Position numbers and translations under genes: made by a program
Origin: Punctularia strigosozonata HHB-11173 SS5
Lineage: Eukaryota; Basidiomycota; Agaricomycetes; Corticiales; Punctulariaceae
Direction of reading: 5' to 3'
Assembly: GCF_000264995.1 (NCBI RefSeq)
Contig: NW_006767433.1
Coordinates: 1,272,876 to 1,336,875 of the forward strand
Length of the DNA: 64,000 nucleotides
In this document: positions 47,226 through 60,500 of the stretch, piece after piece
Layout: every line of letters begins with the position of its first letter
How positions within the stretch are numbered: the stretch's first letter is position 1
Notes under the pieces: model-generated
The model's input: only the letters and a program-made list of their open reading frames with translations
Told to the model about the DNA's origin: nothing
Database searches by the model: none

Positions 47226-50200
47226 TCAGCTCATGGATCCAAGCTCGCGGAAAACATCACCGCGCGGCATTCCCTCCTTCCACCCATCCGCGATCTTCTC
47301 CAGTACCTCCACCACCACCGCGCTGTTATACATCAACCCGTGGTCCGCGCCTTTGACGACCTTCACCCCGCACCGGTCCTCGCCCATATTACGCTCCATC
47401 CACCGCACTGCATCCTCCGCGATCTTCTCGTCCCGGTCGCCGTACCACACCCTCACGCGGTGCGGGTACGCGTGATACGAGAACCCCCACGGGCGTTCGT
47501 CGTGGTTCAGGATCTGGAGCAAGTCGCCGTGCGTGCCCTTGGCCGACTCGGCGTGCGAGGCCGCGATGAGCGCGTTGCCGAGCGCGGCCTGGTACGCGGT
47601 GCTCGCGGCGTACGGCGACGACGGGGCGGACGCCACGCTGATTGCTGGCGAAGGAGGCACGGATGGCACGGAGGATACGGTCGATCGCATGCTGGCGCCG
47701 AAGGAGATGGAGCGCCCGCCGGCCGCGCGAGCGGTCGTCGGCCGGGAAGGTGTCGGGGTTGGGGTCCCTATGGTGATCGACAGCTCGGGTTTCTCCTCCG
47801 CTTGCTTGATCGCGTTGGCGAGTGCTCCATCGAGATCAATCCCGAGCCCGTCGAACTCCGCAGGTTGAGGCAGTACAGGCGAAGTGACCTTGGATAGTGA
47901 AGCGGGAGGCGTCGTGGAAGACTTGCCCTTGAGAGAGCCTATGGAGCGCAGCGCTCGGAGGGTACGACCGGAGCCGTGCTGAATGTTCGGGCTGGTCGGT
48001 TTGGTTGGCGTACCCTGCTGCTTCAACGATGCCGGCCTGAACCTGCCCAGGAAGCCAGAGGACGTCTTCCTCTTCGGTTCGCCCGCTGACGCCGTCTGCG
48101 GACGGTCCTTGTCCTTCACATTCGACGGCCTCGCACCGAGCGTGCTCCGGCTTTCGAAGCGCCCGTCAAAATCGCGCAGGTCGTCGTAGCTGGATGTGCT
48201 CTTGCTCGACGCCATGCTTTGTCTCGACGCAGCGGGACCACGACCGTACGTGTACACCGACGGCGGATGGCTGCCGAGCCCACGCTGCACGTCCCCTCTG
48301 TTGAGACTGCGACTCATGCGGCGCGGAAGCTCGGGCGAAGATGCCACCGGCGCCTTGACGCTGTAGCCAATACCCTCGAAGGCGATTTTGGGCGGTTTGC
48401 CGATCATCCACGCTTGCACCTTCCATTCGGCCGCTTGGGCTGTTCGCAGGAGACCGTTGGGCACGTACTTGAGCCATTTGTAGCCGGCTATGCACGCCTT
48501 TAGCACGCATATCTCTCGAGACATATTGATTACGCACAGCTTTCGCCACCGCCGACCCAGGGAGCGAGGAGACAAAGATCGCCGTGTATCCTATCCGGGA
48601 ACGTGTTCGCGAACGATAGCGCGTACGGCGCACCTGCGGAATGCGCCATGACGCTGCACTTTGAGATCTTCAGACGATCCAGGACTTCGGCTACGACGGA
48701 AGCCCACTCCGGGATGCCTTTGGCACCCTTTGAGCGCGCTTGACCGGTGCGACCGAGCCCCCACCTGATTTCTACGTCAGATAGCTAGAGAAATCACTCG
48801 CATGACTTACCGATCGATGGTGATCAACCGTAGTCCCAAGCATTCCGCCATTTCGTCGTACAAGCCCATGATATGTCTGACGCAGCCCAGGCCCAGAAAT
48901 ACGACCAGAGGGTGTCCAGTCGGGCTGCCCAAGTCTGATAAGCTGACAGTCAACGGACGGTCCCGAGAGGCATGCGGGGATCGAGTGAGTTTGAGGAGCG
49001 TCGTCAAGCGCGTGGAGCGGAGATAGGTAGCGATGGCATGAGATGGCTCGTTCATGGATTTCGGAAGGATGTCAAGGTCGAGAGGTGAGGGAGGTGGAGG
49101 AGCACCGGAATGTCCGGACGATGAGTATAAGGATGGTTCTCGTTGGCGTTCGGATGTGGGAGTTCGGAGGGGGTCGTTCAGGATGTAGGAGTTCTGGTTC
49201 GGGAAGGAATGGGCGTGGTGAAGGGCGGGCAATAATAGCGTTTGCTGAACTTCGGCTGCGACGCTGTCTACGGACGATCTCGAGACCAAGTCTGCGTCTT
49301 CGGTGGTTGATCCGGGTTCTGGCTCTTCTATGATGGAATGGGCGACGCTCTTCGGGCCGTACGACGAGGACGTTCTGGAAAGCGATGGCCTTGTACGCGT
49401 GCTTGACGTTGGGGGAGCATGCTTGCGTATAATCTCCGAGATCGAGGGAACGACCGTTTTAGGTTTGGTTGCCTGGATATGTTTCTCCAGTATCTCGTCC
49501 ATGGAGGGCACCGACGCGGGGAACTCTACGAGGGGATGCGAATCCGGTGTCACCGTGGCTGTCGAGCCTGTGCGACTGGTAGCAGGCCGCGGCGACCTGC
49601 TTTCGCTCGGTTGCGAAGGCTGGGGACTGTCGTCATCTTCGTCGGCAGAGTACGACCTCCTCTTGTTCTTCGGTGACGACTTGGACGACTTTCCAGACTT
49701 CCTCGGCTTGCCTCCCCCCAATACGACACCGGGCGGGGGAGTCGGTAATGGAGGCTGATACAGAGGATGGTAGGGAAGTTTGCCGGCTTTGGTGCTGGCG
49801 CGGTTGGACATAAAGTTGTCGTCCGTTCCAAATCCATTCATCCCATCGACCAACGCATCCATCGTCTCCACGCCCGCAACCGGAGCAGCGACTACGATGT
49901 CGTGGAACGCGCGCGAGAACGATTCGCTATCGCGAGGAGTCTGGGGAGGCGTCTCGAACTGGGTGAGGGTGGACGCCGCGGATATTCGTAGAGTGCGATT
50001 GTAGTCCTCCTCGTCGTCCCACTGAAAGCGGTCCGTAGTGGGGCTGGTATGTGGGCGGGCGCTGGATCTCGATACGCGCGCCGCCCAAGCAGCTGTTTCA
50101 TCGTCCCTGCTGCTGGACGCTCGAGAGTAGGTGGGCCTCGCGCGTTGCTTCAGCTTGCCCTTGCCCTGCTCGAACGAAGAATCGTCGTCGCTGGGAGAGC

Positions 50201-50438
50201 TGTCCGGATGGGTCGTGTAGGCGGTAGAGCGTTCGGAAGTGTAGCTGCCAACAGTGTAGCCAGGGGTGGATGCCTTCTTCGCGCGATGGCCCTGTTCGGC
50301 AAAACCTTTCGAGCTGCTCGCCGATGTCTCCTTGGGTGTCCGAGGTGATGTAGGGGTAGTATAGCCCCGCCTAAACGCAGTGGGGATCTTCTTGTGGTGC
50401 GAGGTCGCCGGGGAAGACGGGGGCGGGAAGGTCGACAT
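47226..50438 (-). CDS. alpha/beta hydrolase with long disordered N-terminus and insert
   Basis: The start at 50438 gives MSTFPPPSSPATSHHKKIPT, then about 440 residues of Ser/Pro/Arg-rich disorder. The hydrolase fold begins near HPLVVFLGLGCVRHIMGLYD (first strand) and LGLRLITIDRWGLGRTGQAR. The nucleophile elbow is KCSVMAHSAGAPYALSFAN, and DLCLLAPWVGGGES follows. Between these core parts and the C-terminal strands lies an insert of roughly 250 low-complexity residues. The end has RVWYGDRDEKIAEDAVRWME (acid Asp) and VVKGADHGLMYNSAV (catalytic His), so Ser-Asp-His can be assigned by position. The substrate is unknown. Intron positions near 48800 and 48540 are read from phase and the conserved GLGRTG motif. 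Confidence 0.8.
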
Positions 50439-51101
50439 GGTATCAGAGAACCGTGTAGGGACTGACTAGGAGCTGAAGGACTGTAATAATGTAATAGTGT
50501 TCACAACGGAGGCGCAAACATTCCGTCGGAGTGCGACGCCGGCAAAGTGACAAGGAAGGCGGGCGTGGCGCGGGCGGACTGTCCAACTCGGGTAAAGCGC
50601 GTCCGGCGTTCCGGCCGGTCGGCACGCATATGTACCTCTCCACCCTTTTCGTGCGTCGATCACCCACTGAGGGTATATTGTGGGCGAATCATTCGAAGGT
50701 GAATCCCTGACCACATCGGGCAGGCTCATCCATGGGCTATGAAAGCTTGAACCGAATGTTTACATGCCATCACTCAATATAGACATACGCGAAGGTATGG
50801 ATAAATGCTCGGCCAGAACAACAGGGCGACGCAAGTATCGTACAAGAGGAAGCTTGAAGAATGAAAGGCATTCCTCCCTCGTCGGGAGAGAAAGGTCACC
50901 AGGTTCGCCTGAAAAGAACTACGGCTGGCCCGTCGCGCGAGGAAACTCGAGTTGCCCAAACCTCTGCCGAGCATCATTTTGTGCTATGTGCCGGAGTGCT
51001 CCTTCCATCACCGGCCTACGGGGTATGGCCCAGCGCGTGTGGCTCGGCGTGGTGTAGGCCTATATCGGCGATCGCCCCATGGCCGGGTATCACACACGGC
51101 G
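50439..51101. other. intergenic between hydrolase and msh1
   Basis: About 660 bp with the hydrolase promoter and the msh1 3' UTR. No gene is visible. Confidence 0.5.
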
Positions 51102-54100
51102 CTACGGCGGCAGTGCGAGCGCACGCCCGATCTCTCGAAGTTGATGTTGCGTTGAGAGGGCAGAGTCTCCGGTGCTCCTTAGCTGCAGCAGAGCCTGTTC
51201 CGCAATGCTCATCGCCGAAGGCGGCATGCCCGCTAAACGGGCGACTTTGAGGCCGTGACTGTCGCGATTGACGCCCGGCCGCAGGCGGTGTGAGTACGAG
51301 ATCAGCCCATCCTAACAATGTCATTGAGTGGAATCGCAATAAACGCTCCGTGAGATGGATGAATACCTCAGTTTCGTCGACGTCTGTGCAGAAGAAAGCG
51401 ACGTCCGGCAGAGTGGGTTGTTTCTCTCCGTCTTCGCTGTAGCCGACCATGTCCGCTAGCTCATGAAAATGGGTGGCGAACAGAGCGCGACAGCCGTTCA
51501 CGTCATGCAGGTGATGCAGGGTGCTGAAGGCGATCGCAAGCCCGTCCTTGGTAGTCGTTCCTCGTCCGACCTCGTCCATAATCACCTAGGTGGGTTTTCC
51601 ACAATTAGCCGCGGCTTTAAAAAGATGCTGGAAGACACGACGCACAAGACTGCGGGGAGTAGCCCGGCGGAGGATTTCGGCAGTCTCGAGCATCTCCACC
51701 ATGAAAGTGCTCCTGTCACGGAACAGGTCGTCCTTGGCACCCACCCGGGACAGCACCCTGTCGACGACTCCCAGCGTCGCCTCGTCGGCGGGGACGAAGG
51801 AGCCCGTCTGAGCCAGGATCGCGATGATGGCGACGCTGCGCAGAAGCGTCGATTTACCGCCCATATTGGGACCGGTTATTATCTGCACGCGCGACCCAGA
51901 GCGCATGTCGATGGTGTTCGGGATGAATACGCGTCCGGCCTCGAGTAGCCCAATTTCGACGGTAGGATGACGGGCGTTCACGACGTGATAGGCCGGGCTG
52001 TTGATATCAGTCAGTATGGATAGCATGATCAATTCGGCAGAATTGACATACTCGTCGCAGAAGGCTGGTCGCACGAGGTTCAGGTCCACCGCTAAATTGG
52101 CAAAACCGAGAGTGACGTCCAATTCGTCGATGATCCTTGCGTTACGCCTGAGAGAGGTGGTATGAGCGACGACCTGTAGATGTGTTAGTGATTAGGTGGT
52201 GAAGGGGACAGGTGCAATTGACCTCTCCGCGAAGGCCATCGAATGCCAGTCGTTCCTCGTTTGAGATGGCAGCAGTAGTGTCGAAGATCAGTGTGCCGAT
52301 GCGCGACCATTCCTGGTGGAGTAAGGCATGGTTATCAAGACAGAGTGACTGAGCTGAGAAGAAGCTCAAGTACCTGCAAGAAGTAGCTGGCGGTCGAACC
52401 GCTTTCGGAAATGAGAATGAAAGACGGGGATGCCTGCAACTTAGCCTTGTCCCGCTTTCCTTTGGCCAGATGGACGTGAAGACCGTGGCTCCGCGAAGCG
52501 CGTAGAGTCAACGACGGTGCATCTGGTCAATCTTTTGAGAGTATGCCCACCCTCAAGGATGGATGACAGACCGTATTGGAGCTGTAGTCTTCGCTGCAGA
52601 GCCTCGCGCTCCGCGTAGAGATCTTGCAGTTTACGGTGCAACTTGGCTAGCTCGTCGGAAAATCTAAGGGACGGGCCGTTGAGGCGCGCTTCAGGGCCAG
52701 ATCTCAGTTTATTACTCACTCGGGCCGTATCGTCCATTTAACCCCGACGCCGTGAACAATATCGTCGTTGAGCATCGCGCCGTCATCGGCGCCTGCCTGG
52801 AGCATAGACTCGCCGTCTTGCTCCTCCGCATCCGCGCCTTCGTCTTCACGCATGGGCTCGACCTCTCGCCCACGCAAAGCACGGTCTATCCGAGACGCCA
52901 AGTCGCGCAACTCGGTGAATCTTGACAGGAGGATGTCCAAGCTGGTCCAGTCGTCGGACCTGCCTGGGACCTCTTCGTGGGCATCCATCTTCTTCTCCAG
53001 CTCCAAGCGATCCTTGATGGAGGACCATATGCCGATGGTGGCACTTACGGCGACGAGGTCGACAAAGTCGCCGCGGCCGGACAGGAACTTTTGTACTATG
53101 CGCGTGGTGTCCTCGACGCGCTGGAGGGCTTCGACAAGGTCGGCACGCAGGTGCGGGCGCGAGTGGAAGAAAGCTACGAGCGATTGACGAGCGTTGATTT
53201 CGTGGAGAGACGTGCTGGGTGAGCAGAGCCAGCGTGCCAACAAACGCGTCCCGCTACTCGTCACGGTCCTCTTTACGACGCTGAGCAGACTGCCCACCGC
53301 ACCGCCTTCGCGCATCCCTTCCCGAATCTCGAGGGCTTTGATGGTATGCGAATCAATTTGCATCCTTCCTTCTCCGACTTCTCTGCTAGGAGAAGAAAGG
53401 CGGGGCATGTGTTCCATCAGGTGAGCGGAAAGGAAAGAGGTGAGGAGGTTGATGGCAGCCGTTTCTTGCGCGTCGCCACTTACGAGAGGAGCAGGCGTAT
53501 CGAGGTCGTCTGCGACGGCATCGCTCATACCTGACTCAAGTGGGGGTAACGGGGTATCATCGGCAGAGCGCGCGGCGACGGAAGCGAAGGACAGGAAATA
53601 ACCCTCCTCACGTATCAACCTGTGCAGGCGTTCGTCCGGCTGCGGCTCCAGCAGCTTGTCGAGGACCACCTCTTTTGGGCCGATACGCGCTAGATCGTCG
53701 CGCACTGTCTCCAATGTGCTTTGTTTCGTGTAAAACTCTCCCGTAGAGACGTCCATCCACGCGAGCCCAAGCGAAGTACGTTCTCCGTCCTCGTTCTGAG
53801 AGCTGCCGTCCGGAGAGGGGTATCCGATTGCGAGCAGGAAGCTGTTCTCGTACTGGTTCAGGAACGGCTCATCGATGAGCGTTCCAGGAGTGACGACGCG
53901 TACGACGCGTCTGTCGAACGCTCTGCCGTTGAGGGGCTTGGGGAGGGGGAACTCCTCGCACATAGCCACGAAGCGGTGGTTCTTCTGCACGAGCACTTTC
54001 AGGTACTTGTCGAGGTGCATGAGCGGGAAGCCGCACATGAGGATAGTCTGCCCGCCCCATTTGCGCGTCGTGAGCTTGATGTTGAGGAGACGCGCGACTT

Positions 54101-54693
54101 CCGCTGCTTGTTCGAAGTACGACTGCGCATAGATTAGTCTTGCTGACTGATTTCTTTTGAGCTCACTTACCTCGTAGAAGGAACCGACTCGAGTCAAAAG
54201 AATGCAATGGGGAAACCTTGCCCGGTTCTCCAGAATCTCCATGGCGAGTTGATTACGAGGCTCTATGCGCTCGGTAGGCTGGTCTGCAAGAATCTCGTGA
54301 ACTAGGGACCTCGTGGTGTCCTTTATGACATCTCATACCTGCTTCCTCCGTGCTGACGATTTTGCGCTTCCGTTTTCGTTTCGGTTTATCTACTGGCCCC
54401 GATTCTGCAATTGCTAACTTCGGCAGCGGTAACTCATCCGGTTCACCGTTCCAAGGAGGCAAAGGAGGAGCAAGCGTTCCATCTGGTAGGACGAGCCGTG
54501 TAGGCAGCTCTTCATATTTCTTCCTTGTCCGTCGAGGCTTGCTTGCTGGAGATGCGCTTTGGGACGAGCTGTCCTTGGTCGCGTCGGACTTGACGGATAG
54601 TTGCGTCGCGCAGGCATGGAAAGCGCGTCTCACGAGATATCTCTGAGATATTATACAGCCGACATGGTGAGGTATATGTCCAGCCGATAGCAT
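51102..54693 (-). CDS. msh1: mitochondrial MutS homologue Msh1
   Basis: Msh1 is the mitochondrial DNA mismatch-repair ATPase. The start at 54693 opens [20 protein letters not shown] with many Arg/His and no acidic residues ([11 protein letters not shown]), a likely mitochondrial targeting sequence. MutS domain I follows: [15 protein letters not shown], then [40 protein letters not shown]. The core has [40 protein letters not shown] and [11 protein letters not shown]. The ATPase shows Walker [14 protein letters not shown], Walker [17 protein letters not shown] and the signature [11 protein letters not shown]. It ends with [20 protein letters not shown] and stops at 51102-51104. Many short introns interrupt it. 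It is divergent from the septin gene, with 237 bp between starts. Confidence 0.9.
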
Positions 54694-54930
54694 ACGGCAC
54701 GGCAGCAGTGATATTATCGAGATTACTCGGTCCTGGAAGCGAAGGAGGGATTGCGTGCGGTGTGGCGCGTCGCGTCCGCCTTCCCAAATTGGTCCGTGGG
54801 AATCAATCCGAAAACGTTTCCGGCGGGCCCAATCCGCGCCTGTCGAACCCAGACGACGACGGAAGCCTTGGCCACGTCGTAGCCCGCCCACCCGCTACCT
54901 GTTTACCTCCTCTACACTAATACCACAAAA

Positions 54931-56496
54931 ATGTCGTTCGCTGGAAGACGTCGCGGAAACAAGGTCAAGAAGGGCGTGCAGTTCACGGTCATGGTTGTCG
55001 GTGCGTTACCGCCTCATCGCGGGCTTCGGGCTACGGGGAAGAGAGGCTGATGGTATATGGCGGCCGCGCCGTTTTCTTTTGCATTCTTAGGTGCCTCTGG
55101 AACTGGGCGCACTACCTTCGTGAACACGCTCTGCGAGTCCGAGGTGCTGAAGCACAAGATTGTGGACGACCCGAGCAGGGCGCACATTGAGGAGGGCGTC
55201 AAGATCAAGCCTGTCAACGTTGGTGAGTCTACGTGCTCGGAGACTGCGATAGGGGTGCTGGCTGACGTCCTGCGCTCGTGTTTGCAGAGCTCGAGGAGGA
55301 TGGCGTTCGCATTGCGCTCACCATTGTCGACACACCCGGCTTCGGCGACAACATCGACAACGAGTTCACGTGAGTTGCGTTTGTTCGTGGTCTTGAGAGA
55401 TCGGGACTTGGACGACTCCGTGCTCATCTTCTCTATTTTCAGCTTCCAAGAAATCATCGGGTACATTGAGCGCCAATACGACGACATTCTCGCGGAAGAG
55501 TCCCGTATCAGACGTAACCCTCGCTTCCGGGATAACCGTGTCCACACGCTGCTCTACTTCATTTCGCCCACCGGTCACGCGTATGTATCCTCGTCGCGCG
55601 CTCGACTGATGCAGCTTAATGAACGCGGGGTTATGCAGGCTTCGTGAGATGGACATCGAGCTGATGCGCCGCCTGTCGCCGCGCGTGAACGTCATCCCCG
55701 TTATCGGCAAGGCAGACTCTTTGACGCCGTCCGAGCTTCGGGGATTCAAGAAGCGGGTCCGTTGCTCTTTTCTTGTTGGTGCCGTCGTGATTTAACGCGA
55801 TATGGGCAGATTATGGAGGACATCGAGCACTACGATATCCCCATTTACAACTTCCCGTACGACATCGAGGAAGACGACGAAGAGACGGTTCAGGACAATA
55901 GCGAGCTTCGCGTGAGTGCTATCGTGTTTCGCCCGTTCATTCGTCCACCTGTCTAAGCAACTACTCCGCAACAATACAATAGTCGATGCTGCCGTTCGCG
56001 ATCGTCGGATCCGAGGAGGAGATCGAGATCGAGGGCGAGCCCGTCCGCGCGCGGATCTACCCCTGGGGCATCGTCGAGGTCGACAACCCGAAGCACAGCG
56101 ACTTCAGCCGCCTGCGCAGCGCGCTGCTCAACACGCACCTCGCGGACCTCAAATCGCTCACGCACGACGTGCTGTACGAAACTTACCGTACCGAAAAGCT
56201 CTCGCGCACGGTGCACCCCGACGGCGCGGCGGACTCGAGCATCCTGCCGGAGGAGCTCGCGACGCAGAGCGTGCGGCTGAAGGAGGAGCAGCTGCGCAAG
56301 GAGGAGGAGAAGCTGCGCGAGATCGAGCTCAAGGTCCAGCGGGAGATCAACGAGAAGCGCCAGGAGCTGCTCGCCAAGGAGGAGTCGCTCAGGTGAGAGA
56401 AAGCGCACACGCGGATTCGCGTGAACGGCTGGGCTGACGTCGGTTTGTAGGAACCTCGAGAGCCGCCTCGCTGCGCAGGGCTCTGCGGACCAGTAG
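54931..56496 (+). CDS. cdc11: septin, Cdc11 group
   Basis: Septins are GTP-binding cytoskeletal proteins that form hetero-oligomeric filaments at sites of polarity and septation. The N-terminus MSFAGRRRGNKVKKGVQFTV is followed by the G1 region VVGASGTGRTTFVNTLCES. The switch motif is TIVDTPGFGDNI, the G4 motif is IPVIGKADSLTPSE, and the septin unique element lies around DDILAEESRIRRNPRFRDNR and YPWGIVEVDNPKHSDF. The C-terminus is a coiled coil (LKEEQLRKEEEKLREIELKV onward). The short N-terminus, the Arg in place of Lys in G1 (GTGRT) and the EESRIRRNPRF block match the Cdc11/AspA group. The stop follows AAQGSADQ at 56494-56496. Introns are about 50-80 nt. Confidence 0.9.
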
Positions 56497-57555
56497 GGGG
56501 TGGCCCGTCCGGTCTGGACTGTGTTCTGGTGTTGTTATCGGGTCGAAAGAAGTCGTGGATATTGTATACCCAGCTCCTCGAAGACGTCGTGCTCTCGTGG
56601 ACCCGGTCGCCTCGCATCGGCATCTCGGACTGGCTGATCTTTTTATATTCTCGTTACTAGGATACGTTCCACGTTCTGCTGCTCTCTGAATTGACGTCGT
56701 AGTCGGTCCGGGTTTCAGTCACAGGACCGTGGACGATCGCAGCTGTCCCCTCGTTGCTTCTGGAATATGTTTCTCTATACGTTTATCACGCATAATGTTC
56801 ATCGGCGAGTGCGATATAGGGTGGTGGTGGGGGTTCGATATCAGTTCTCGGGGTATGAATTGGGGTGTTCGCGATGGCATAGGTGGTGATGGAACGCTGA
56901 GAAGGCGGGATCGGGGTTGAAACTGGGAGAACAAGAGGGGACAAGTGAGATGGGACAGGAGCTGTGTTGATGCGCGTACGATGCGTTATCTGCGGGGATA
57001 GCATGGCCACGAATGCGAAGGCGTCGCAGATTGCGGTGCTGAGACGGTTATGGAGGGATTAAGCAGAAAGCATGTGTGGAAAGGGTGTGCTTGAACGCCG
57101 GGAGACGCAGCGGCAAGCGGGTGATCGCCCAGCGCCAACGACTCGAGCAGTTGCCACGGCCGGATCGGGGCTCGCACCCGCCGTAGCAGAGTCTGGTCTC
57201 CATCATCATCAGTCGTCGCGGCTTGACTGCTACGCTCGTCCAGTGCTCTACAGTGCCCGGTGCCCCATCGTCGACGACAGCGACCACGACGGCCCGCTCG
57301 TCGTGTGCAGCCGCCACGGCCTCCGCCGCCCCGCGCAGCCCACCCGATTAGGCAAGCGCGTTCAACATCCCGCATTCCGACCTGCTGGGGATCCAAGGAG
57401 ACCCTCCATCCCGCCCCCGCCGTCCCCGAACGCCGTCGCCATCGTCCGGCGCCTGAGAGCGCGCCGCGCGGCACGATCAGCTCGAGAGCCACCGTCAACG
57501 CGCGAGCGCCTGGGTCAGCCTCCGCGTCGCCCGCCCGCACGGATCCGTCCCACCC
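56497..57555. other. intergenic, with possible missed 5' exon of MIT gene
   Basis: Mostly the septin 3' UTR and upstream sequence. After an AG at about 57350, a plus-strand segment (57355-57450) reads FNIPHSDLLGIQGD and then Pro/Arg/Ser-rich sequence before a stop, and could be a 5' exon of the MIT-domain gene. Confidence 0.4.
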
Positions 57556-60500
57556 ATGCAAGTCGGCCTGGAGACCCGCTCGGTCCACCTCCTGCACACG
57601 ATGCACGAATGGGACCAGCAGCAGCACCAGCAGCACCAGCAGTCGCCCCCGCCCCCGCTGTCCTCCTCCGCCTCCGCCGCCCTCTACGCAACCCGCCGCC
57701 GGTCCCTCGCCGCCGCCGCCGTCCCCCCGAGCGTCCCCCCGCCCAGCCAGCCGCTCCCCTCCCTCCCCGTGCTCTCCATCACCGAGTCCACGCTCGCCGA
57801 CTACTCGCCGGACGGTGCCACGCGGGGGTTTCATCCCGCCCTCGCGTCCCCGCCCCGCAGCACCGCCACGCAGAGCCCCAGCTCGTCCTTCGCCCGCCCC
57901 AGCGCGTCAGCCGGCCTCGCCGCCGTCGCCGCCTACCAGCAGACGCGCAACGCCTCCACGTCGTCCAACGCGAGCAGTTTTCTCGGCCCGCAGCCGTCGC
58001 CGTCCGAGTTTCCGTCGGTCGACAACATCAATTTGTCGGACGAGCCGCCGCCGTCCATGCTCCGAGCCATCTCCCAGGCGCCGGCCGCTACCGCGACCAC
58101 CTCGACAGCCCCTCACAACGCGGCGTCGTCAAACGGCCGACTTTTATCGCCGCAGGACAATAACAACAGTCGCTCGACGTCGTCGTCTGGGAACCGGCCG
58201 TCGTCCCGGCGAGCGTTGACACGCGCACTCGAGCTCGCGCGAGAAGCGGTGAAACTCGACTCAAGCAACGACGATCCACAGGCGGCGATAGCAGCGTATG
58301 CGAGGAGTGTGGCGCTTCTCAGCGAGGTGATGGAGAGGGTGATGCGAGGCGAGGATGGCGATCGGCGAAGGCGACGAAGGAGTGTGGTAGCCCAAGAGGA
58401 GGAGGTCCGCAGACTGAAGAACATCGTAAGCCCCCCCCCCCCCCTCCCCGCATACACGTTTCTGGTTTTTCACGCTTTGAGACAACGTTGTTGCAGCACG
58501 ATACGTACGCGGAAAGAATGCACATTCTCAGCATGGCCTACAACGTTGCGCCCGGCTCTCCGACTGCCACCTCTGCGTACGACTCCTCAGCCACCGCATC
58601 AACCGCATCAACCACAAGCTCCACTCGGACGTCCTCGCCGTTTGAGACACCGCAATCCGAGCGCGGAGATCCTACGACATCTGAGACACCCTCGCTCGCG
58701 TCAGACGACGACTCGGGCGACAGTCCGGACCAGTATGTTATCGACGGCGGCTACAGCGAGAACGTTCGAGACTCTACCGCGACCTTCAAAGCACCCATAG
58801 ACCCCCACAGCGCCTACTCGCAGCCGCAGCCCGCGCCGCGGTCGCCGAGCAGAAACGTAACCACTTCGCGCACAAACTCACCACATCCCTACGCCACCGC
58901 TAGCTCGTCGCCAGAGTTACCGTCTGCCCCGCCGCCCGGCTATGGCGGTGGCCGAACATCCGTCGTACCGGCGCCTACCCGCGGCTCGCCTTCGCGAATG
59001 CCGTCCGTAGGACGCCCGAGGGCATCCTCGACCCTCCCTCCCCTCGCACCGCCGCCGCTCAACGCGCCACCCCCTGCACCCCCGATCGCGTCGGGCGCGT
59101 CTCCCGACGTGCCGGCGCCCTCGGCACAGCAGCAGCAGCCTTCCGCAGGCCACAGTCGGACGCCGTCGGCCGTCCGGCTGGCCGCGTTGGCGGAAGACGG
59201 CGGCCAGACCCAAGCGCCGCTGCAAACCGCGTCTTTCACGGACCGCGTCGTGTTCAACGAGGACCCGTTCCGGGCGCGGTCGAAAAGCGTCGCGCAGGGC
59301 GCGGGGCGGTATGGCGATCGCGAGCTGCCGCCTATACCGTCTTCTGCGGGATCGGGTTCCTCCACTTCCCCCGTCACCCCGCGCAACCCTGCATATCGCG
59401 GCGAACCCGGCTCCCCTGCGAGCAGCCTTACGGCGTTCACGACCCCGCGAGCGCGAACGGGCTCGCAGTTATCCGTGCACTCGGAGGGGCATGCGCATCC
59501 GCCGCATCCGTACCAAGCCAGCCAACCGCTGATCATGGGTACCACCCACCAAGGTACCATCTCGCAGCGGAGAGCCAAGCAAACGGCGGATGGCACGACG
59601 ACCAGCGGCGGGACCTCGCCGACAGAATCTACGACGTCTGCCGGGAACACGCCTCACCCCGCACGCCTCACGTCCTCGTCGCTGCCCGCGAGCACCGCGA
59701 ACAGCTTGGGCCTCAACAACTCGCGCGTCCGGTCGTCTTCGCAGCCGGGCAGGAGGCCGTCCGTGGCCGCGGCCGTCTCGCCGCCGCTCCCGACCGCGAA
59801 CGGCGTGCACGCGAACGGCCTCTCCCTGCGCAAGTCGTCGGTGCCGTCCAAGCTCGGGCCGAACGCGCAGCCGCCCCAGCTGTCGATCGTCACCGGTCGT
59901 ATCTCGCCCGGGCCTGCGACGGCGCCGCTGTCGCTCGTCCCGCCGCCGCCGATACCGCCGAGCAGCATACCAACCACGCCGACGTCCCCGCTGCCGCCTG
60001 CCGTTCCGACGGAGCCGTTGCGGAAGCCGTACCACCTCATGAACCTCCTCCGGCACACGATGACGTCCAAGTCGGGTGGGTATATCACGCCGCGCTTGCA
60101 CGTCCCGCAGGAGGTCTGGTCCCAGGGCGGGGCGAAGCTCGCAAACCTGCCCGAGAAAGTGCGAGCCGTGGAGGTACTGTGTTCCGCTCTGGAAGAGATC
60201 CAGAACTCGAGCCAGGAGTTCTTTGGCTTTGGCTCGCTCACGGGCCAGGGTATGACCGCGATCGCGAAGAAAGAGGGCGAGGCGTGGGGTGCTAAGCTCG
60301 AGGACTTTGCCACGGTCTGCGACGGGATCGTGGGGAGCTTTGGGAAGAAGCTTGGAGTAGGAGAAGGACTGATCACGAAGAAGACCGGGGGTGTACGTGT
60401 CTCGCTCTCGCTGCAAGGGGTGCCACATACTTAGCGTTTTCTTGCTTGTTTAGGTGACGTCTTGGGGAGGCAAGCTAACCCGCCAGCTTGACAAACTCAC

